Positions 1 to 9,840 of a stretch of DNA of 64,000 nucleotides are shown here, piece by piece. The notes under the pieces were generated by a model, which was not told the DNA's origin, did no database searches, and saw only the letters and a list, made by a program, of their open reading frames with translations. The stretch comes from Halobacillus andaensis (GTDB lineage: Bacteria > Bacillota > Bacilli > Bacillales > Halobacillaceae). The stretch is from the NCBI RefSeq assembly GCF_014636475.1, contig NZ_BMEL01000003.1:434001-498000 (forward strand), written 5' to 3'. Position numbers and translations under genes: made by a program. Position 1 is the stretch's first letter. Each line of letters opens with the position of its first letter.

Positions 1-149
1 ATCACGGAGAAGAGACCCGTTTCTGTGTAATTTGGCAAGCGGCCAAGGATGTTCGTAATTGACTCAAACTCTTCGTCCGTGACGCCCATCTCTTTATATA
101 ATTGCTGTTGTTTAATTTTTTCTGGACTGATCTCAAGCTTTGATGGCAT
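1..149 (-). CDS. purL: Phosphoribosylformylglycinamidine synthase large subunit, 5' part
   Basis: This is the N-terminal 49 codons of PurL, cut by the window edge. PurL converts FGAR, ATP and glutamine-derived ammonia to FGAM in step four of purine synthesis, in complex with PurQ and PurS. The visible start reads [12 protein letters not shown] and continues with [12 protein letters not shown], typical of the small-type Bacillus PurL N-terminus. Its ATG lies inside the 3' end of purQ (17 bp overlap), which suggests translational coupling. Identity is inferred from the short N-terminus plus the operon order purS-purQ-purL. Confidence 0.9.
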   Translation of the reverse strand, partial: MPSKLEISPEKIKQQQLYKEMGVTDEEFESITNILGRLPNYTETGLFSV

Positions 150-816
150 GCTTATCCCTCCAATGCGTAAGGATCGACTGGAATAGACGAAGCCCGTCAG
201 TTGTTCCAACTAGAGCATCGACGGCGCGTTCAGGATGCGGCATCATTCCCAGTACATTTCCTTGCTCGTTCGTTATGCCGGCAATATCCTTTACAGAGCC
301 GTTCGGATTATTTTTATAAGAAAATGCAATTTGTTTGTTCGTTTGAAGCTGCTCGTACGTTGTCTCATCACAATAATAGTTGCCGTCTCCGTGAGCGATA
401 GGAATCTCAATTTCCTCCTGCTCGTCATAATGATGAGTAAACATTGTTTCAGCATTTTCTACGATCAACGTTTCGTAGTGGCACATAAATTTCAAATGTT
501 TGTTCGGCAGCATTGCTCCTGGAAGCAGCCCCATTTCAAGCAGGACTTGAAATCCATTACAAACGCCAAGAATAGGTTTACCGGCCTCAGCTGCTTCACG
601 AATCTGTTCGATCACCGGCGAGGTAGAAGCAATAGCACCTGAGCGCAAGTAATCACCATAGGAGAACCCTCCTGGTAAAAGAATCGCATCATAACTTGAT
701 AGGTCAGCCTCCTGGTACCAAACGAGGTCCGCATTTTGGCCGAGTGCTTCGGTTATGGCGAAATACATATCACGATCACAATTCGAGCCTGGAAATACAA
801 CAACAGCGAATTTCAC
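133..816 (-). CDS. purQ: Phosphoribosylformylglycinamidine synthase subunit PurQ (glutaminase)
   Basis: Class I glutamine amidotransferase of 227 residues, the usual length for Bacillus PurQ. It supplies ammonia to PurL in FGAM synthesis. The nucleophile elbow GVCNGFQ (Cys near residue 86) and the C-terminal MMPHPERA (His and Glu of the catalytic triad) are both present, as is the N-terminal [12 protein letters not shown] stretch. It starts directly after the purS stop codon and overlaps purL at its end. Confidence 0.97.
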   Translation of the reverse strand: MKFAVVVFPGSNCDRDMYFAITEALGQNADLVWYQEADLSSYDAILLPGGFSYGDYLRSGAIASTSPVIEQIREAAEAGKPILGVCNGFQVLLEMGLLPGAMLPNKHLKFMCHYETLIVENAETMFTHHYDEQEEIEIPIAHGDGNYYCDETTYEQLQTNKQIAFSYKNNPNGSVKDIAGITNEQGNVLGMMPHPERAVDALVGTTDGLRLFQSILTHWRDKHAIKA

Positions 817-1062
817 TTAAACGACCTCCTCGATCGTGTAGGAATAATCTTCAATTACTGGGTTAGCAAGCAGCTCGTCACACATTTTATCTACTTGCTG
901 CTCAATATCCTTTGTGTCCTCAAGCATGACTTCCATGTACTTTCCTACTCTTACATCAGAGACATTGTTGTATTCCAAAGAATGCAATGAGTTTTGGACA
1001 GCCTTTCCTTGTGGATCGAGTACGCCTTCTTTAAGAGTGATGTAAATTTTTACTTTGCGCAT
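817..1062 (-). CDS. purS: Phosphoribosylformylglycinamidine synthase subunit PurS
   Basis: Small 81-residue protein that bridges PurQ and PurL in the three-part FGAM synthase of Gram-positive bacteria. The sequence contains the characteristic KEGVLDPQGKAV segment (residues 12-23) and the DVRVGKYMEV strand. It overlaps the end of purC by 13 bp and abuts purQ, consistent with a tightly packed operon. Confidence 0.96.
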   Translation of the reverse strand: MRKVKIYITLKEGVLDPQGKAVQNSLHSLEYNNVSDVRVGKYMEVMLEDTKDIEQQVDKMCDELLANPVIEDYSYTIEEVV

Positions 1063-1772
1063 GTGTTCTCCTCCAGTCGTTGCAAAATATTTTCATACAC
1101 GGTGATTAAATCGCCTAAACTTTCACGAAATACGTCCTTATCCATTTTCTCGCCGGTTTCTTTATCCCAGAGACGGCACGTATCAGGAGAGATTTCATCA
1201 GCGAGCACAATGGTGCCATCTGCTAAACGCCCGAATTCTAGTTTGAAATCAACGAGGTCTAAGCCCACCTGCTTAAATAAGTCTTTTAAATGCTCGTTTA
1301 CTTGTAACGCTTTCTGTTTAATAGATTCTAATTCTTCTTCGTTTACATCTGTTAAATAGAGAGCATGCTGGTCATTTAGGATCGGATCATCCAGCTCATC
1401 TTTCTTATAGAAAAGCTCAACTAACGGGGGGGTGAAATCAGATTTTTCTTCAATACCCAGCCTTCTTGTAATGCTCCCGGCAGCAATATTTCTTACGACG
1501 ACTTCTAAAGGAATGATCGTCGTTTTCGCAACGAGCTGCTCAGTATCATTGAGAGCTTTTATAAAATGAGACGGCAGCTGCTGCTGTTGTAAATACTCAA
1601 AAATCCTTGAGGTGATTAAATTATTGAGGCGGCCTTTCCCCTCAAACTCATCCTTCTTTTTTCCATTGAATGCCGTGGCATCATTTTTATAAGACAAAAT
1701 TAGTTGTTCTGGCTCATTGGTTACGTGATACACTTTCTTCGCTTTCCCTTCATATAAAAGAGAACCTTTCAT
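1050..1772 (-). CDS. purC: SAICAR synthetase
   Basis: Phosphoribosylaminoimidazole-succinocarboxamide synthase, 240 residues, full length. It joins CAIR and aspartate using ATP. The N-terminal LLYEGKAKKVY nucleotide-binding motif, the VVVRNIAAGS motif near residue 92 and LADEISPDTCRLW near residue 190 are family hallmarks. A GAGGTGA ribosome site lies about 7 bases before the ATG. It sits between purB and purS as in B. subtilis. Confidence 0.97.
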   Translation of the reverse strand: MKGSLLYEGKAKKVYHVTNEPEQLILSYKNDATAFNGKKKDEFEGKGRLNNLITSRIFEYLQQQQLPSHFIKALNDTEQLVAKTTIIPLEVVVRNIAAGSITRRLGIEEKSDFTPPLVELFYKKDELDDPILNDQHALYLTDVNEEELESIKQKALQVNEHLKDLFKQVGLDLVDFKLEFGRLADGTIVLADEISPDTCRLWDKETGEKMDKDVFRESLGDLITVYENILQRLEENTCAK

Positions 1773-1806
1773 TGGAAAATCACCTCACATTTGGATTTAA
1801 GCTTTA

Positions 1807-3099
1807 TTACAGTCCGATTCGGTCAAAAATTCGATCGACTTGTTTTAAGTGGTGCTTATAATCAAAACAAGCCTCGATTTGTTCATTGGACAATGTTGAA
1901 GTAATACGATCATCCGCTTCAATAAGTTCGCGGAATGGAATACCTCGCTCCCACGCTTCCATAGCTTTTGGCTGAACAAGGTCATAAGCTTCCTCACGTA
2001 CAAACCCTTCATCAATTAATGTAAGAAGGACACGCTGAGAAAAGATTAATCCGTATGTCTTTTCCATATTTTCCTGCATGCGCTCTGGGAAGACGGTTAG
2101 GTTTTTAACGATATTCCCGAAACGGTTCAGCATGTAGTTTAGAGCAATTGTGGCATCTGGCAGAATCACACGTTCAGCGGAAGAATGCGAGATATCACGC
2201 TCATGCCAAAGAGGCACATTTTCAAACGCTGTCAACATTTCTCCACGAAGCACGCGAGCCATGCCAGTCATGTTCTCTGATCCAATTGGATTTCTCTTAT
2301 GCGGCATGGCAGAAGATCCTTTTTGACCCTTTGCGAAAAATTCTTCAACTTCACGTGTTTCCGTCTTTTGCAGACCACGGATTTCAACAGCGATTTTCTC
2401 AATGGATGTCGCAATTAATGCTAGCGTTGAAACGTAGTGAGCATGACGATCACGCTGCAGCGTCTGCGTAGAAACAGGTGCTGCTTCTAACCCAAGCTTT
2501 TCACAAACATATTGTTCAACAAAAGGATCGATATTGGCATACGTTCCAACTGCGCCTGATAGTTTACCAACTTCAATATGGTTCATGGCTAAATCTAGTC
2601 GTTCAAGGTTGCGCTTCATTTCTTCATAATAGAGGGCCAGCTTCAAACCGAATGTTGTCGGTTCAGCGTGAACACCGTGTGTACGTCCCATCATCACGGT
2701 ATGTTTATGCTCAAGTGCTTTATCAGCTAAAATGTCGATGAAGTTCACAAGATCTTTACGAATGATGTCGTTCGCTTGCTTTAACTGATAGGAAAGAGCC
2801 GTATCAACAACGTCAGTAGAGGTTAACCCGTAGTGCACCCACTTGCGTTCCTCGCCTACAGTTTCAGAAACCGCACGCGTAAATGCAACGACATCGTGAC
2901 GTGTTTCTGCTTCGATCTCATGAATACGTTCCACATTAAACGATGCTTTCTCACGGAGCTTTTCTACGTCTTCCTTAGGGATAACTCCAAGTTCGCTCCA
3001 CGCTTCACAGGCAAGTAATTCTACTTCCAGCCACGCCTTATATCGGTTTTCCTCTGTCCAAATCGCACCCATTTCAGGTCTAGTATATCGTTCTATCAT
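1807..3099 (-). CDS. purB: Adenylosuccinate lyase
   Basis: Fumarase/aspartase superfamily enzyme of 430 residues. It cleaves SAICAR to AICAR and adenylosuccinate to AMP. The signature loop [11 protein letters not shown] (around residues 262-272) is intact, as are the N-terminal [11 protein letters not shown] and the TSTDVVDTA segment. It is in the pur operon between purK and purC, about 18 bases after the purK stop. Confidence 0.98.
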   Translation of the reverse strand: MIERYTRPEMGAIWTEENRYKAWLEVELLACEAWSELGVIPKEDVEKLREKASFNVERIHEIEAETRHDVVAFTRAVSETVGEERKWVHYGLTSTDVVDTALSYQLKQANDIIRKDLVNFIDILADKALEHKHTVMMGRTHGVHAEPTTFGLKLALYYEEMKRNLERLDLAMNHIEVGKLSGAVGTYANIDPFVEQYVCEKLGLEAAPVSTQTLQRDRHAHYVSTLALIATSIEKIAVEIRGLQKTETREVEEFFAKGQKGSSAMPHKRNPIGSENMTGMARVLRGEMLTAFENVPLWHERDISHSSAERVILPDATIALNYMLNRFGNIVKNLTVFPERMQENMEKTYGLIFSQRVLLTLIDEGFVREEAYDLVQPKAMEAWERGIPFRELIEADDRITSTLSNEQIEACFDYKHHLKQVDRIFDRIGL

Positions 3100-3117
3100 T
3101 GTCTTCCTCCTCGTTAA

Positions 3118-4254
3118 TTACCACATGTGAATGTTATTGTTTGCGATGATTTCATCAATTTCCTCTAAATTATCTCCAATGATTGTTAAATGCCCCATTT
3201 TCCGGTTCATCCGTGAATCTTTCTTCCCGTAATCATGAAGGTGTATTCCTTGATATTCTTCTAGTTTACTAAGCAAAATATCTCGATGTTTTCCGAGCAC
3301 GTTAACCATGACGGCTGACGCAAAACTATATACAGGCAGGAGCGGTAATCCGCAAATCGCCCGTACGTGCTGTTCGAACTGTGAAACACTGCAAGCTTCA
3401 ATGGTATAGTGACCGGAATTATGTGGTCTAGGTGCCATTTCATTAATATAAATATTTTCATCCTTCACGAACATTTCCACGGCGAACGTTCCGACAATGT
3501 TCATTTTTTCCGCTAAACGAGTAACAGCTTCCTGGACTTTAGTTTCCACTTGAGAAGAAACAGTGGCAGGTACTCGCGTTTCATGCAGGATTTGATGACG
3601 ATGAACATTTTCTCCAATTGGAAAGAAAGTCATATTTCCATCGATCCCTCTCGTAAACACTTGAGAGATTTCATGATCAAAAGCCAGCCATTTTTCAACG
3701 ATGTATTGACCTCCGTCTTTCATAAAACTTTTAGCTTTAGGGAGATCTTCTTCGTATTCAAATTTCAGCTGTCCCTTTCCGTCATATCCCCCGCTAATTG
3801 TTTTAACGACTGCAGGAAAATCTATCGTTTCTAGAGCCTCATGCAGTTGGTCGACTGTTTGCACAATCGCATAGTCTGCGACAGGAAGATCTGCTTCGAC
3901 AGCAACCGATTTTTCTTTCGAACGGTTTTGTGTGACTTCTAACGAATAAGCTCCTTGAGGAAGCTTGCCCGCTTCTTCAAACCGCTTAGCCACTTCTAAA
4001 TCTACGTTTTCAAACTCGTACGTGATCACATCACTTGCTTCACTCAACTTTTCAGCTGCTTCCAAATCATTGTAATTAGCTTGAATATGAAGGTCTGCGA
4101 CTTGCGCACACGGACAATCTTCTGTTGGATCAAGTACTGCAATACGGTATCCCATATGCTTAGCGGCGACGGCCATCATTCGACCTAGCTGTCCACCGCC
4201 AAGAATTCCAATTGTGTCTCCTGGGCGAATCACTTTATTGGTCACGTAGTTCAC
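3118..4254 (-). CDS. purK: N5-carboxyaminoimidazole ribonucleotide synthase
   Basis: ATP-grasp enzyme of 378 residues that carboxylates AIR to N5-CAIR with ATP and bicarbonate. The N-terminal [12 protein letters not shown] is the PurK nucleotide/AIR-binding motif. Central ATP-grasp elements ([14 protein letters not shown]) and the [15 protein letters not shown] catalytic loop near residue 270 are present. It overlaps the end of purE by 20 bp, so translation of the two is probably coupled. Confidence 0.97.
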   Translation of the reverse strand: MNYVTNKVIRPGDTIGILGGGQLGRMMAVAAKHMGYRIAVLDPTEDCPCAQVADLHIQANYNDLEAAEKLSEASDVITYEFENVDLEVAKRFEEAGKLPQGAYSLEVTQNRSKEKSVAVEADLPVADYAIVQTVDQLHEALETIDFPAVVKTISGGYDGKGQLKFEYEEDLPKAKSFMKDGGQYIVEKWLAFDHEISQVFTRGIDGNMTFFPIGENVHRHQILHETRVPATVSSQVETKVQEAVTRLAEKMNIVGTFAVEMFVKDENIYINEMAPRPHNSGHYTIEACSVSQFEQHVRAICGLPLLPVYSFASAVMVNVLGKHRDILLSKLEEYQGIHLHDYGKKDSRMNRKMGHLTIIGDNLEEIDEIIANNNIHMW

Positions 4255-4726
4255 CTCTCATTTTTTCGACTTTATTTTTCATTTCTTTACGATAGTCATT
4301 GAGCCGTCCAGCCACCTCTTCATCAAAAGCTCCAATAATCTCAGCAGCTAATAGACCAGCGTTCTTTGCGCCGGCTGTTCCTATGGCGACTGTCGCTACA
4401 GGAACACCGCCAGGCATCTGTGCGATGGAATAAAGGGAATCTACTCCACTTAACGCTTTCGATTGAACAGGCACTCCAATCACAGGCAATGTCGTTTTCG
4501 CAGCGACCATGCCTGGTAAGTGGGCCGCTCCACCTGCTCCGGCAATAATCACCTTAAGACCTTTTTTTCTGGCTCCTTCCGCGTACTCAAACATATCTTC
4601 TGGTGTACGGTGAGCCGATATGATTTCTTTTTCATAGTCGATTTGTAATTCTTCTAATACATTGCACGTTTCCTTCATTGTTTCCCAATCGGAAATGCTT
4701 CCCATGATAACGCCAATTTGAGTCAT
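4235..4726 (-). CDS. purE: N5-carboxyaminoimidazole ribonucleotide mutase
   Basis: Class I PurE, 163 residues, converting N5-CAIR to CAIR. The N-terminal [14 protein letters not shown] and the SAHRTPE motif are the AIR-carboxylase signature; [12 protein letters not shown] is also present. I place the start at the ATG at 4726, preceded by an AGAGGGA ribosome site. A longer in-frame opening to 4846 would run through the riboswitch terminator and is not credible. First gene of the pur operon, controlled by the guanine riboswitch upstream. Confidence 0.96.
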   Translation of the reverse strand: MTQIGVIMGSISDWETMKETCNVLEELQIDYEKEIISAHRTPEDMFEYAEGARKKGLKVIIAGAGGAAHLPGMVAAKTTLPVIGVPVQSKALSGVDSLYSIAQMPGGVPVATVAIGTAGAKNAGLLAAEIIGAFDEEVAGRLNDYRKEMKNKVEKMRGELRDQ

Positions 4727-4757
4727 GCGATCCCTCTTTTTCTTAGAATAATCCATT

Positions 4758-4908
4758 AAAAAAGCCTGCTCATCCCCCTCGTATGAGAGGAGATAAACAG
4801 GCACACGTGTGTCCAGAAATGAATCAACTGCTTGGTCTCCCCTCATAGTCCGGACATTTACGGTGTCCAGGTAGAAACGTTCGGGCCATATTCCCGACTT
4901 ATATGAGG
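4758..4908 (-). promoter_or_regulatory. Guanine-class purine riboswitch with terminator, before purE
   Basis: The aptamer occupies about 4841-4908. On the minus strand it shows P1 CCTCATA/TATGAGG, the conserved GTTTCTACC junction segment and CCGTAAATGTCCGGACTATG. The specificity base is C (GACTATG, not GATTATG), so it should bind guanine or hypoxanthine. The 3' strand of P1 (TATGAGGGGAGA) is complementary to the left arm (TCTCCTCTCATA) of the terminator at 4758-4806, which ends in a T run. Ligand binding would therefore permit termination and switch the pur operon off. Confidence 0.95.
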
Positions 4909-5007
4909 TCCAATATGCAATTCTGATTTCATCATAGCAATATCTAATTCATTCTGTCAACGCAAATAACGAACATTTAAAATTAAATAAAATAAAATTG
5001 TTCGTGT

Positions 5008-5208
5008 TTATAGTTTAACGGCATGAAAAATGATGGTTCTGCTTACAGGTTCATAGGTTTTTTCCCCGTTTTCTGTGGTTTCTTGAAACACAGGTTCTTC
5101 AGAACGGCGAATTGGTGTGTATCCATCTTTCTTGATTCGTTCCAAACATTGATCAATCGTTTCATTCTTTTCTACCTCATAGCGCTTCTTGGTGTTCTTC
5201 TTGGGCAT
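5008..5208 (-). CDS. NETI-motif protein (YebG-like)
   Basis: Small 66-residue cytoplasmic protein containing the sequence [17 protein letters not shown] that names the NETI family. Function is unknown. In B. subtilis the homologue yebG lies just before purE, as here. It overlaps the preceding DUF2179 gene by 32 bp, so the pair is probably cotranscribed. The purE riboswitch lies downstream, so purE can also be reached by its own promoter. Confidence 0.85.
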   Translation of the reverse strand: MPKKNTKKRYEVEKNETIDQCLERIKKDGYTPIRRSEEPVFQETTENGEKTYEPVSRTIIFHAVKL

Positions 5209-5746
5209 TACGAATCCTTCCCTTCTTCACTTGCTTCACCCAGAAACCGCCATGGATTTGTTTCGGTTCATAAGCAATAATAAATGCTTTCGGGTCAATC
5301 GATTTGATTGTTTCATAGAGTAAAAGTTCATACTTACGAGGCGTAAGAATCTGCATGGCTAAACGGTCGCCTTCCATCCCATAGGCATACCAGCTTGTCA
5401 CGCCATATCCTTTATCTCGCAGCATTTTAGTGAACTCAATATCAGGATCCGATGAGATAACGTTCACTGTCGTATATCCAATGGCCAGCTTCTCTTCAAT
5501 CTTCATTCCAACAATGACACCGATCCCATAACCGACGGCATAAGCAATCACATTCTCAATCTTATTAAGGTTATCCAGTACTAACCCTAAACCGATAATG
5601 TAAATCAGAATCTCAAATGTACTAATAAAAGCTGCAAAATAGCGTTTTCCCTTTAACGTAAAAATCATTCGCAGGGTGAAAAACGAGACGTAGACAATAT
5701 TGACGATTAGGATGATCGCAATCATAACAAGTGTATTATCCAGCAT
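5177..5746 (-). CDS. DUF2179 membrane protein (YebE-like)
   Basis: Membrane protein of 189 residues with N-terminal hydrophobic segments (residues 5-25, 40-60 and roughly 65-85) followed by a soluble DUF2179 domain, including [17 protein letters not shown]. It is the counterpart of B. subtilis yebE in the same position. Function unknown. I prefer the ATG at 5746 (MLDNTLVM), preceded by AGGAGGAAT; an opening to 5791 adds 15 residues that do not fit the family. Confidence 0.85.
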   Translation of the reverse strand: MLDNTLVMIAIILIVNIVYVSFFTLRMIFTLKGKRYFAAFISTFEILIYIIGLGLVLDNLNKIENVIAYAVGYGIGVIVGMKIEEKLAIGYTTVNVISSDPDIEFTKMLRDKGYGVTSWYAYGMEGDRLAMQILTPRKYELLLYETIKSIDPKAFIIAYEPKQIHGGFWVKQVKKGRIRNAQEEHQEAL

Positions 5747-5930
5747 GGGTATTCCTCCTATGCCCCTCCACCGCCACGTGAAAAAGCACATTCATTTAGA
5801 TGCTCACGTTTACGGTGCGCCTCGGGACATTCACCCAAACGATCAATCTGCATACACTATATACCATCATATCCTAGTGACACAATAAGATATTTTCAAA
5901 ACTTTTGTCGAATGGAGGTCGTGCTGGATC

Positions 5931-6356
5931 ATGAGACAATTCGAAGATTGGAAAAAGAACTTCGACCGATTTTTTGGGCAAGACTTTTGGGGTGATTTCG
6001 AAGGCTTTATGAAGCCGTCTATTCCCCAAATGAACGTTTATCAATATGATAATGAACTTCTCTGTATCGTTAACATTCCCGGTATGAATCATCCGAAGAA
6101 TGTAGATGTTCTCGTTGACCATGCCACGCTTACATTAAGGGGCACCATTGATATCCACCATACTGGAGGACATCAGTTAAAATCCGAGATTGCAACAGGA
6201 GCATTCGAACGGTCCATCGACCTGCCTTTCCCTGTTCGCAGCGATAAGATGGAAGCTACGTATAAGCATGGATTACTTATTATTCAATTGCACCGATTTA
6301 TTTCTGACTCGACGCGTCAGAAGCCTGTTAAGATCCGCCACCTTGAAGATGAATGA
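5931..6356 (+). CDS. Hsp20/alpha-crystallin-like small protein
   Basis: A 141-residue protein with an alpha-crystallin-like domain: the strand pattern NELLCIVNIPGM (residues 41-52), VDVLVDHATLTLRG, and a late ERSIDLPFPV followed by YKHGLLIIQL, which resembles the GVL strand of small heat shock proteins. The N-terminus is short and the C-terminal IxI tail motif is not evident. Members of this group in Bacillus include divergent forms such as CotM and YocM. It stands alone between two minus-strand units; a GGAGG lies 11 bases before the ATG. The chaperone role is inferred. Confidence 0.75.
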   Translation: MRQFEDWKKNFDRFFGQDFWGDFEGFMKPSIPQMNVYQYDNELLCIVNIPGMNHPKNVDVLVDHATLTLRGTIDIHHTGGHQLKSEIATGAFERSIDLPFPVRSDKMEATYKHGLLIIQLHRFISDSTRQKPVKIRHLEDE

Positions 6357-6401
6357 GGCCGGCCCTCTACTTGAGGGCCCATCCTCTGTGCGGCACAGCG
6401 T

Positions 6402-7736
6402 TTAAGCTAGGAAGATAAAGTATAGAACGAAAACAATAAACAAGCCATACATAATCGGGTGAATCTCTTTTCCTCTTCCTTTTAAAAGAAGAGTGATTGG
6501 GTAAAAGATAAAGCCAATCGCAATGCCTGTGGCGATGCTGTACGTTAATGGCATGGCCGCAATGGTAAAGAAAGCAGGGACGGCGATTTCGAATTGGTCC
6601 CAGTCGATGTTCTTTAAGGTTGATGCCATGAGCACGCCGACAATAATTAGGGCTGGAGCTGTCACTTCTGCTGTAACGACGGAAAGCAGTGGTGAAAAGA
6701 ATAGAGCTAACAGGAAGAACCCTGCGGTTACGACGGAGGCAAAACCTGTTCTTCCTCCTGCTCCTACGCCTGCTGTTGATTCAATGTAAGAGGTCGTTGT
6801 TGATGTTCCTGCAATGGCTCCGGCTACAGTAGCAGCTGAATCTGAAAATAGAGCTCGACCCGCACGAGGCAATTTATTCTCTTTCATGTAACCTGCTTGA
6901 GTAGCAACCGCAACTAATGTTCCGGCTGTATCGAAAAAGTCTACGAATAAGAACGTTAGAATAACAACGAGCATTTCAATGGTGAAGATTTCGCCAAAGT
7001 GGGTCAATGCTGCTCCAAATGTCGGTTCCAAGCTTGGTGCCGGTCCAACGATATCGCCTAGTCCAGCCGGCGGTGCGATAAGGCCGGTCACAATCCCTGC
7101 AATGGCTGTTAAGATCATCCCGTAAAAAATACCGCCTTTAATACCAAGGGCAAGGAACATAACGGAAACGACGATACCAAAGATGGCAAGCATCGTTGTA
7201 GACTGTGTTAAATCACCTAATGTTACAAGAGTATCTTCATTTCCTTGAACGATTCCTGCATTTTGAAAACCTATAAATGCTATAAAAAGTCCGATACCCG
7301 CACCTACAGCAAGCTTTAGATTAGCTGGTATCGCGTTAATAATCTTTTGGCGCAGTCCTGTTAACGTTAATATAATAAAAATAAGTCCGGATGCTAATAC
7401 GCCAGATAATGCAGTTTCCCAAGGAATACCATAACCTAAAACAACGGTGTAAGCGAAAAAAGCGTTTAAGCCCATCCCTGGTGCAAGAGCTATTGGATAC
7501 TTTGCCAGTACCCCCATAATTAACGTACCGATGGCAGCGGCAATAGCTGTTGCGGTAAACACCGCTCCCTCGTCCATTCGTGTGACACCTTCAGGCAGTT
7601 CTTCAATTCCTGTCAGGGCTAGTGTGGATGGGTTCACAAACAAAATGTAAGCCATCGCAAGAAAGGTAGTCATCCCTGCCAGGAATTCAGTACGGTAATT
7701 CGTGCCGTGTTCCTGAAAATTAAAAAACTTTTTCAT
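6402..7736 (-). CDS. pbuG: Guanine/hypoxanthine permease (NCS2 family)
   Basis: Polytopic permease of 444 residues in the AzgA-like branch of NCS2. It begins with NYRTEFLAGMTTFLAMAYILF, then the APGMGLNAFFAY motif and the FVDFFDTAGTLVAVATQAG segment of nucleobase transporters. About 12 membrane spans are visible. Substrate is inferred as hypoxanthine/guanine from family, B. subtilis synteny and the guanine-class riboswitch upstream. It sits between guaA and the pur operon, so uptake, salvage and synthesis are controlled in parallel. Confidence 0.93.
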   Translation of the reverse strand: MKKFFNFQEHGTNYRTEFLAGMTTFLAMAYILFVNPSTLALTGIEELPEGVTRMDEGAVFTATAIAAAIGTLIMGVLAKYPIALAPGMGLNAFFAYTVVLGYGIPWETALSGVLASGLIFIILTLTGLRQKIINAIPANLKLAVGAGIGLFIAFIGFQNAGIVQGNEDTLVTLGDLTQSTTMLAIFGIVVSVMFLALGIKGGIFYGMILTAIAGIVTGLIAPPAGLGDIVGPAPSLEPTFGAALTHFGEIFTIEMLVVILTFLFVDFFDTAGTLVAVATQAGYMKENKLPRAGRALFSDSAATVAGAIAGTSTTTSYIESTAGVGAGGRTGFASVVTAGFFLLALFFSPLLSVVTAEVTAPALIIVGVLMASTLKNIDWDQFEIAVPAFFTIAAMPLTYSIATGIAIGFIFYPITLLLKGRGKEIHPIMYGLFIVFVLYFIFLA

Positions 7737-7804
7737 GTCTCTTTCCTCCCCTTTTTATGTGAAAATATCGTGTGGATCCGGGGTTAGCTTGGCTATAGAG
7801 CAAT

Positions 7805-7964
7805 AAAAAACACCCTCAGCTTTATACGGCCGAGAGTGCTCTACACGAATCTACTAAAGAAATGAACCGCACGTAAATATACGTGTGGTTATTCCTGACG
7901 TAGTCAGACCATTTACGGTAGTCCGGTAGAAACTCATGGGCCATATCCCCAAAATTATACGACA
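7805..7964 (-). promoter_or_regulatory. Guanine-class purine riboswitch with terminator, before pbuG
   Basis: Aptamer at about 7896-7964. Minus-strand sequence has TGTCGTATAA opening P1, GAGTTTCTACC, CCGTAAATGGTCTGACTACG and P1 closing with one mismatch. The discriminating base is C (GACTACG), so guanine/hypoxanthine specific. A small hairpin around 7867-7888 separates it from a terminator at 7805-7840 (CACTCTCgGC paired with GCtGAGGGTG, then six T). Confidence 0.93.
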
Positions 7965-8061
7965 GCTTATTCACTTTTCTCTTTTATCATCTTACTAAGG
8001 TCGACAAGATTCGTCAACCCAAAATCCGAACGTTCAGTTATTCGTCCAACTATAATATTCG

Positions 8062-9600
8062 TTATTCCCATTCGATCGTTGCTGGCGGCTTACTCGTTAC
8101 ATCGTACACGACTCGGTTCACGTGACTGACTTCATTAACAATACGAGTCGAAATACGTTCTAACACATCCCAAGGGATGCGTGCCCAGTCTGAGGTCATC
8201 CCGTCAATGGAGGTAACCGCTCGTATTCCGATGGTATGGTCATACGTACGCTCATCTCCCATAACACCTACGGAACGAATGTCTGGAAGTACAGTGAAGT
8301 ATTGCCAAATGTCACGATCGAGGCCGGCATGTTTAATTTCTTCTCTTAATATGGCATCAGATTCGCGAACAATTTCTAGTTTTTCTTCTGAAACAGCTCC
8401 TAAAATTCGAATAGCGAGACCCGGTCCAGGGAATGGCTGACGCCACACAATATGTTCAGGGACGCCCAGCTCTGTTCCTAATGCACGCACTTCATCTTTA
8501 AACAGCGTGTTCAGCGGTTCAATTAATTGAAATTCCATGTCTTCAGGAAGTCCACCTACGTTATGGTGCGACTTAATCGTTTGAGCGGTATCCGTACCAC
8601 TTTCTATGATATCTGTATACAGCGTACCCTGAGCTAAATAATCAATATCTCGCAGTTTGTCCGCCTCATCATCAAACACATAAATGAATTCGTTCCCGAT
8701 GATTTTACGTTTTTTCTCAGGATCAGAGACCCCTTCCAGCTTGCTGAGAAAACGTTCTTTAGCATCAACTTTAATGATGTTCATATTAAAACCATCACCA
8801 AGGGTGCGCATGACATCGTCGGCTTCGTTTTTACGCAGCAGCCCGTGATCCACAAAAATACACGTCAGCTGATCACCAATGGCTTTATGAATTAAAGCAG
8901 CTACTACGGAAGAATCAACTCCACCACTTAACGCACATAGTACTTTGCGGTCGCCTACTTCTTCACGAATTTTTTCGACTTCCATTTCGACGATATGTTC
9001 CATCGTCCAATCATCCGTTGCTTCACATACGTCAAAAACGAAGCTACGTAAAATATCGTTCCCATATTCAGAATGACGGACTTCTGGGTGGAACTGCACC
9101 CCATACATTTGTTTATCATTATTCCCAATGGCTGCCACAGGACATGATGGGCTTGTCGCATCTACCGTAAAGCCTGCAGGTGCTTCAATGACTTTATCAC
9201 TATGGCTCATCCATACGGTTTGTGCTTTTGGCGTTTTACGGAAAAGCACAGGATCTTCGGATACAGCAATGTCTGCTTTGCCATATTCACGTTGGTGAGC
9301 TCGTTCCACTTTTCCATTAAAGTGATGAGTCATAAGCTGCATGCCATAACAAATGCCGAGCACAGGGATGCCTAATTCGAATAAGTCTTCATCACAGCGG
9401 AAGCTGTTTTCACCATATACACTGTTAGGTCCCCCCGATAGAATAATACCGCTAGGGTTTAACTCCTTAATTTCTTCTACCGAAATCTTGTGAGAACGAA
9501 GCTCACTGTAAACGCCAAATTCACGGATACGTCGTGTAATCAATTGGTTGTATTGACTGCCAAAGTCTAGTACGAGGATCATGCCTTGCACTTGTTCCAT
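8062..9600 (-). CDS. guaA: GMP synthase (glutamine-hydrolysing)
   Basis: Full-length 512-residue GuaA converting XMP to GMP. Residues 8-200 are a class I amidotransferase: [17 protein letters not shown], the nucleophile GICYGMQ and QFHPEV. Then comes the ATP pyrophosphatase P-loop [12 protein letters not shown] (around 223-234) and a C-terminal dimerisation domain ending KPPATIEWE. It has its own riboswitch upstream, so it is transcribed apart from the transglutaminase operon. Confidence 0.98.
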   Translation of the reverse strand: MEQVQGMILVLDFGSQYNQLITRRIREFGVYSELRSHKISVEEIKELNPSGIILSGGPNSVYGENSFRCDEDLFELGIPVLGICYGMQLMTHHFNGKVERAHQREYGKADIAVSEDPVLFRKTPKAQTVWMSHSDKVIEAPAGFTVDATSPSCPVAAIGNNDKQMYGVQFHPEVRHSEYGNDILRSFVFDVCEATDDWTMEHIVEMEVEKIREEVGDRKVLCALSGGVDSSVVAALIHKAIGDQLTCIFVDHGLLRKNEADDVMRTLGDGFNMNIIKVDAKERFLSKLEGVSDPEKKRKIIGNEFIYVFDDEADKLRDIDYLAQGTLYTDIIESGTDTAQTIKSHHNVGGLPEDMEFQLIEPLNTLFKDEVRALGTELGVPEHIVWRQPFPGPGLAIRILGAVSEEKLEIVRESDAILREEIKHAGLDRDIWQYFTVLPDIRSVGVMGDERTYDHTIGIRAVTSIDGMTSDWARIPWDVLERISTRIVNEVSHVNRVVYDVTSKPPATIEWE

Positions 9601-9652
9601 TTGGGTTTCATCTCCTTTATTTTACTTCACTTTAAATCGATCGGCTTAAAAT

Positions 9653-9796
9653 AAAAATGAACTTCTACCTCCGTTTTAATACGGTGAAGGCAGAAGTTCA
9701 TGTAAAAGACACTACACGATTCCTGCCTTCATAGTCAGAGCATTTACGGTGCTCCGGTAGAGACTTTCGGTCCATATTACCGAGGATATATGAAGG
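9653..9796 (-). promoter_or_regulatory. Guanine-class purine riboswitch with terminator, before guaA
   Basis: Aptamer about 9726-9796: P1 CCTTCATA/TATGAAGG, junction GTCTCTACC and CCGTAAATGCTCTGACTATG, C at the specificity position. The terminator (9659-9699, T run 9653-9657) has a long stem GAACTTCTgCCTTC / GAaGGtAGAAGTTC-like pairing. The P1 3' strand TGAAGGCAG is perfectly complementary to CTGCCTTCA in the terminator's left arm, a clear antiterminator. Third copy of this riboswitch class within 5 kb. Confidence 0.95.
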
Positions 9797-9840
9797 TTGA
9801 TGATTAATTTCATTCATTCTATCAACCGCAACGACGGGAA

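Noticed and set aside
4727-4846. N-terminal extension of PurE by 40 residues
   Set aside because: It reads through the riboswitch terminator; the ATG at 4726 has a good ribosome site and matches the family N-terminus.
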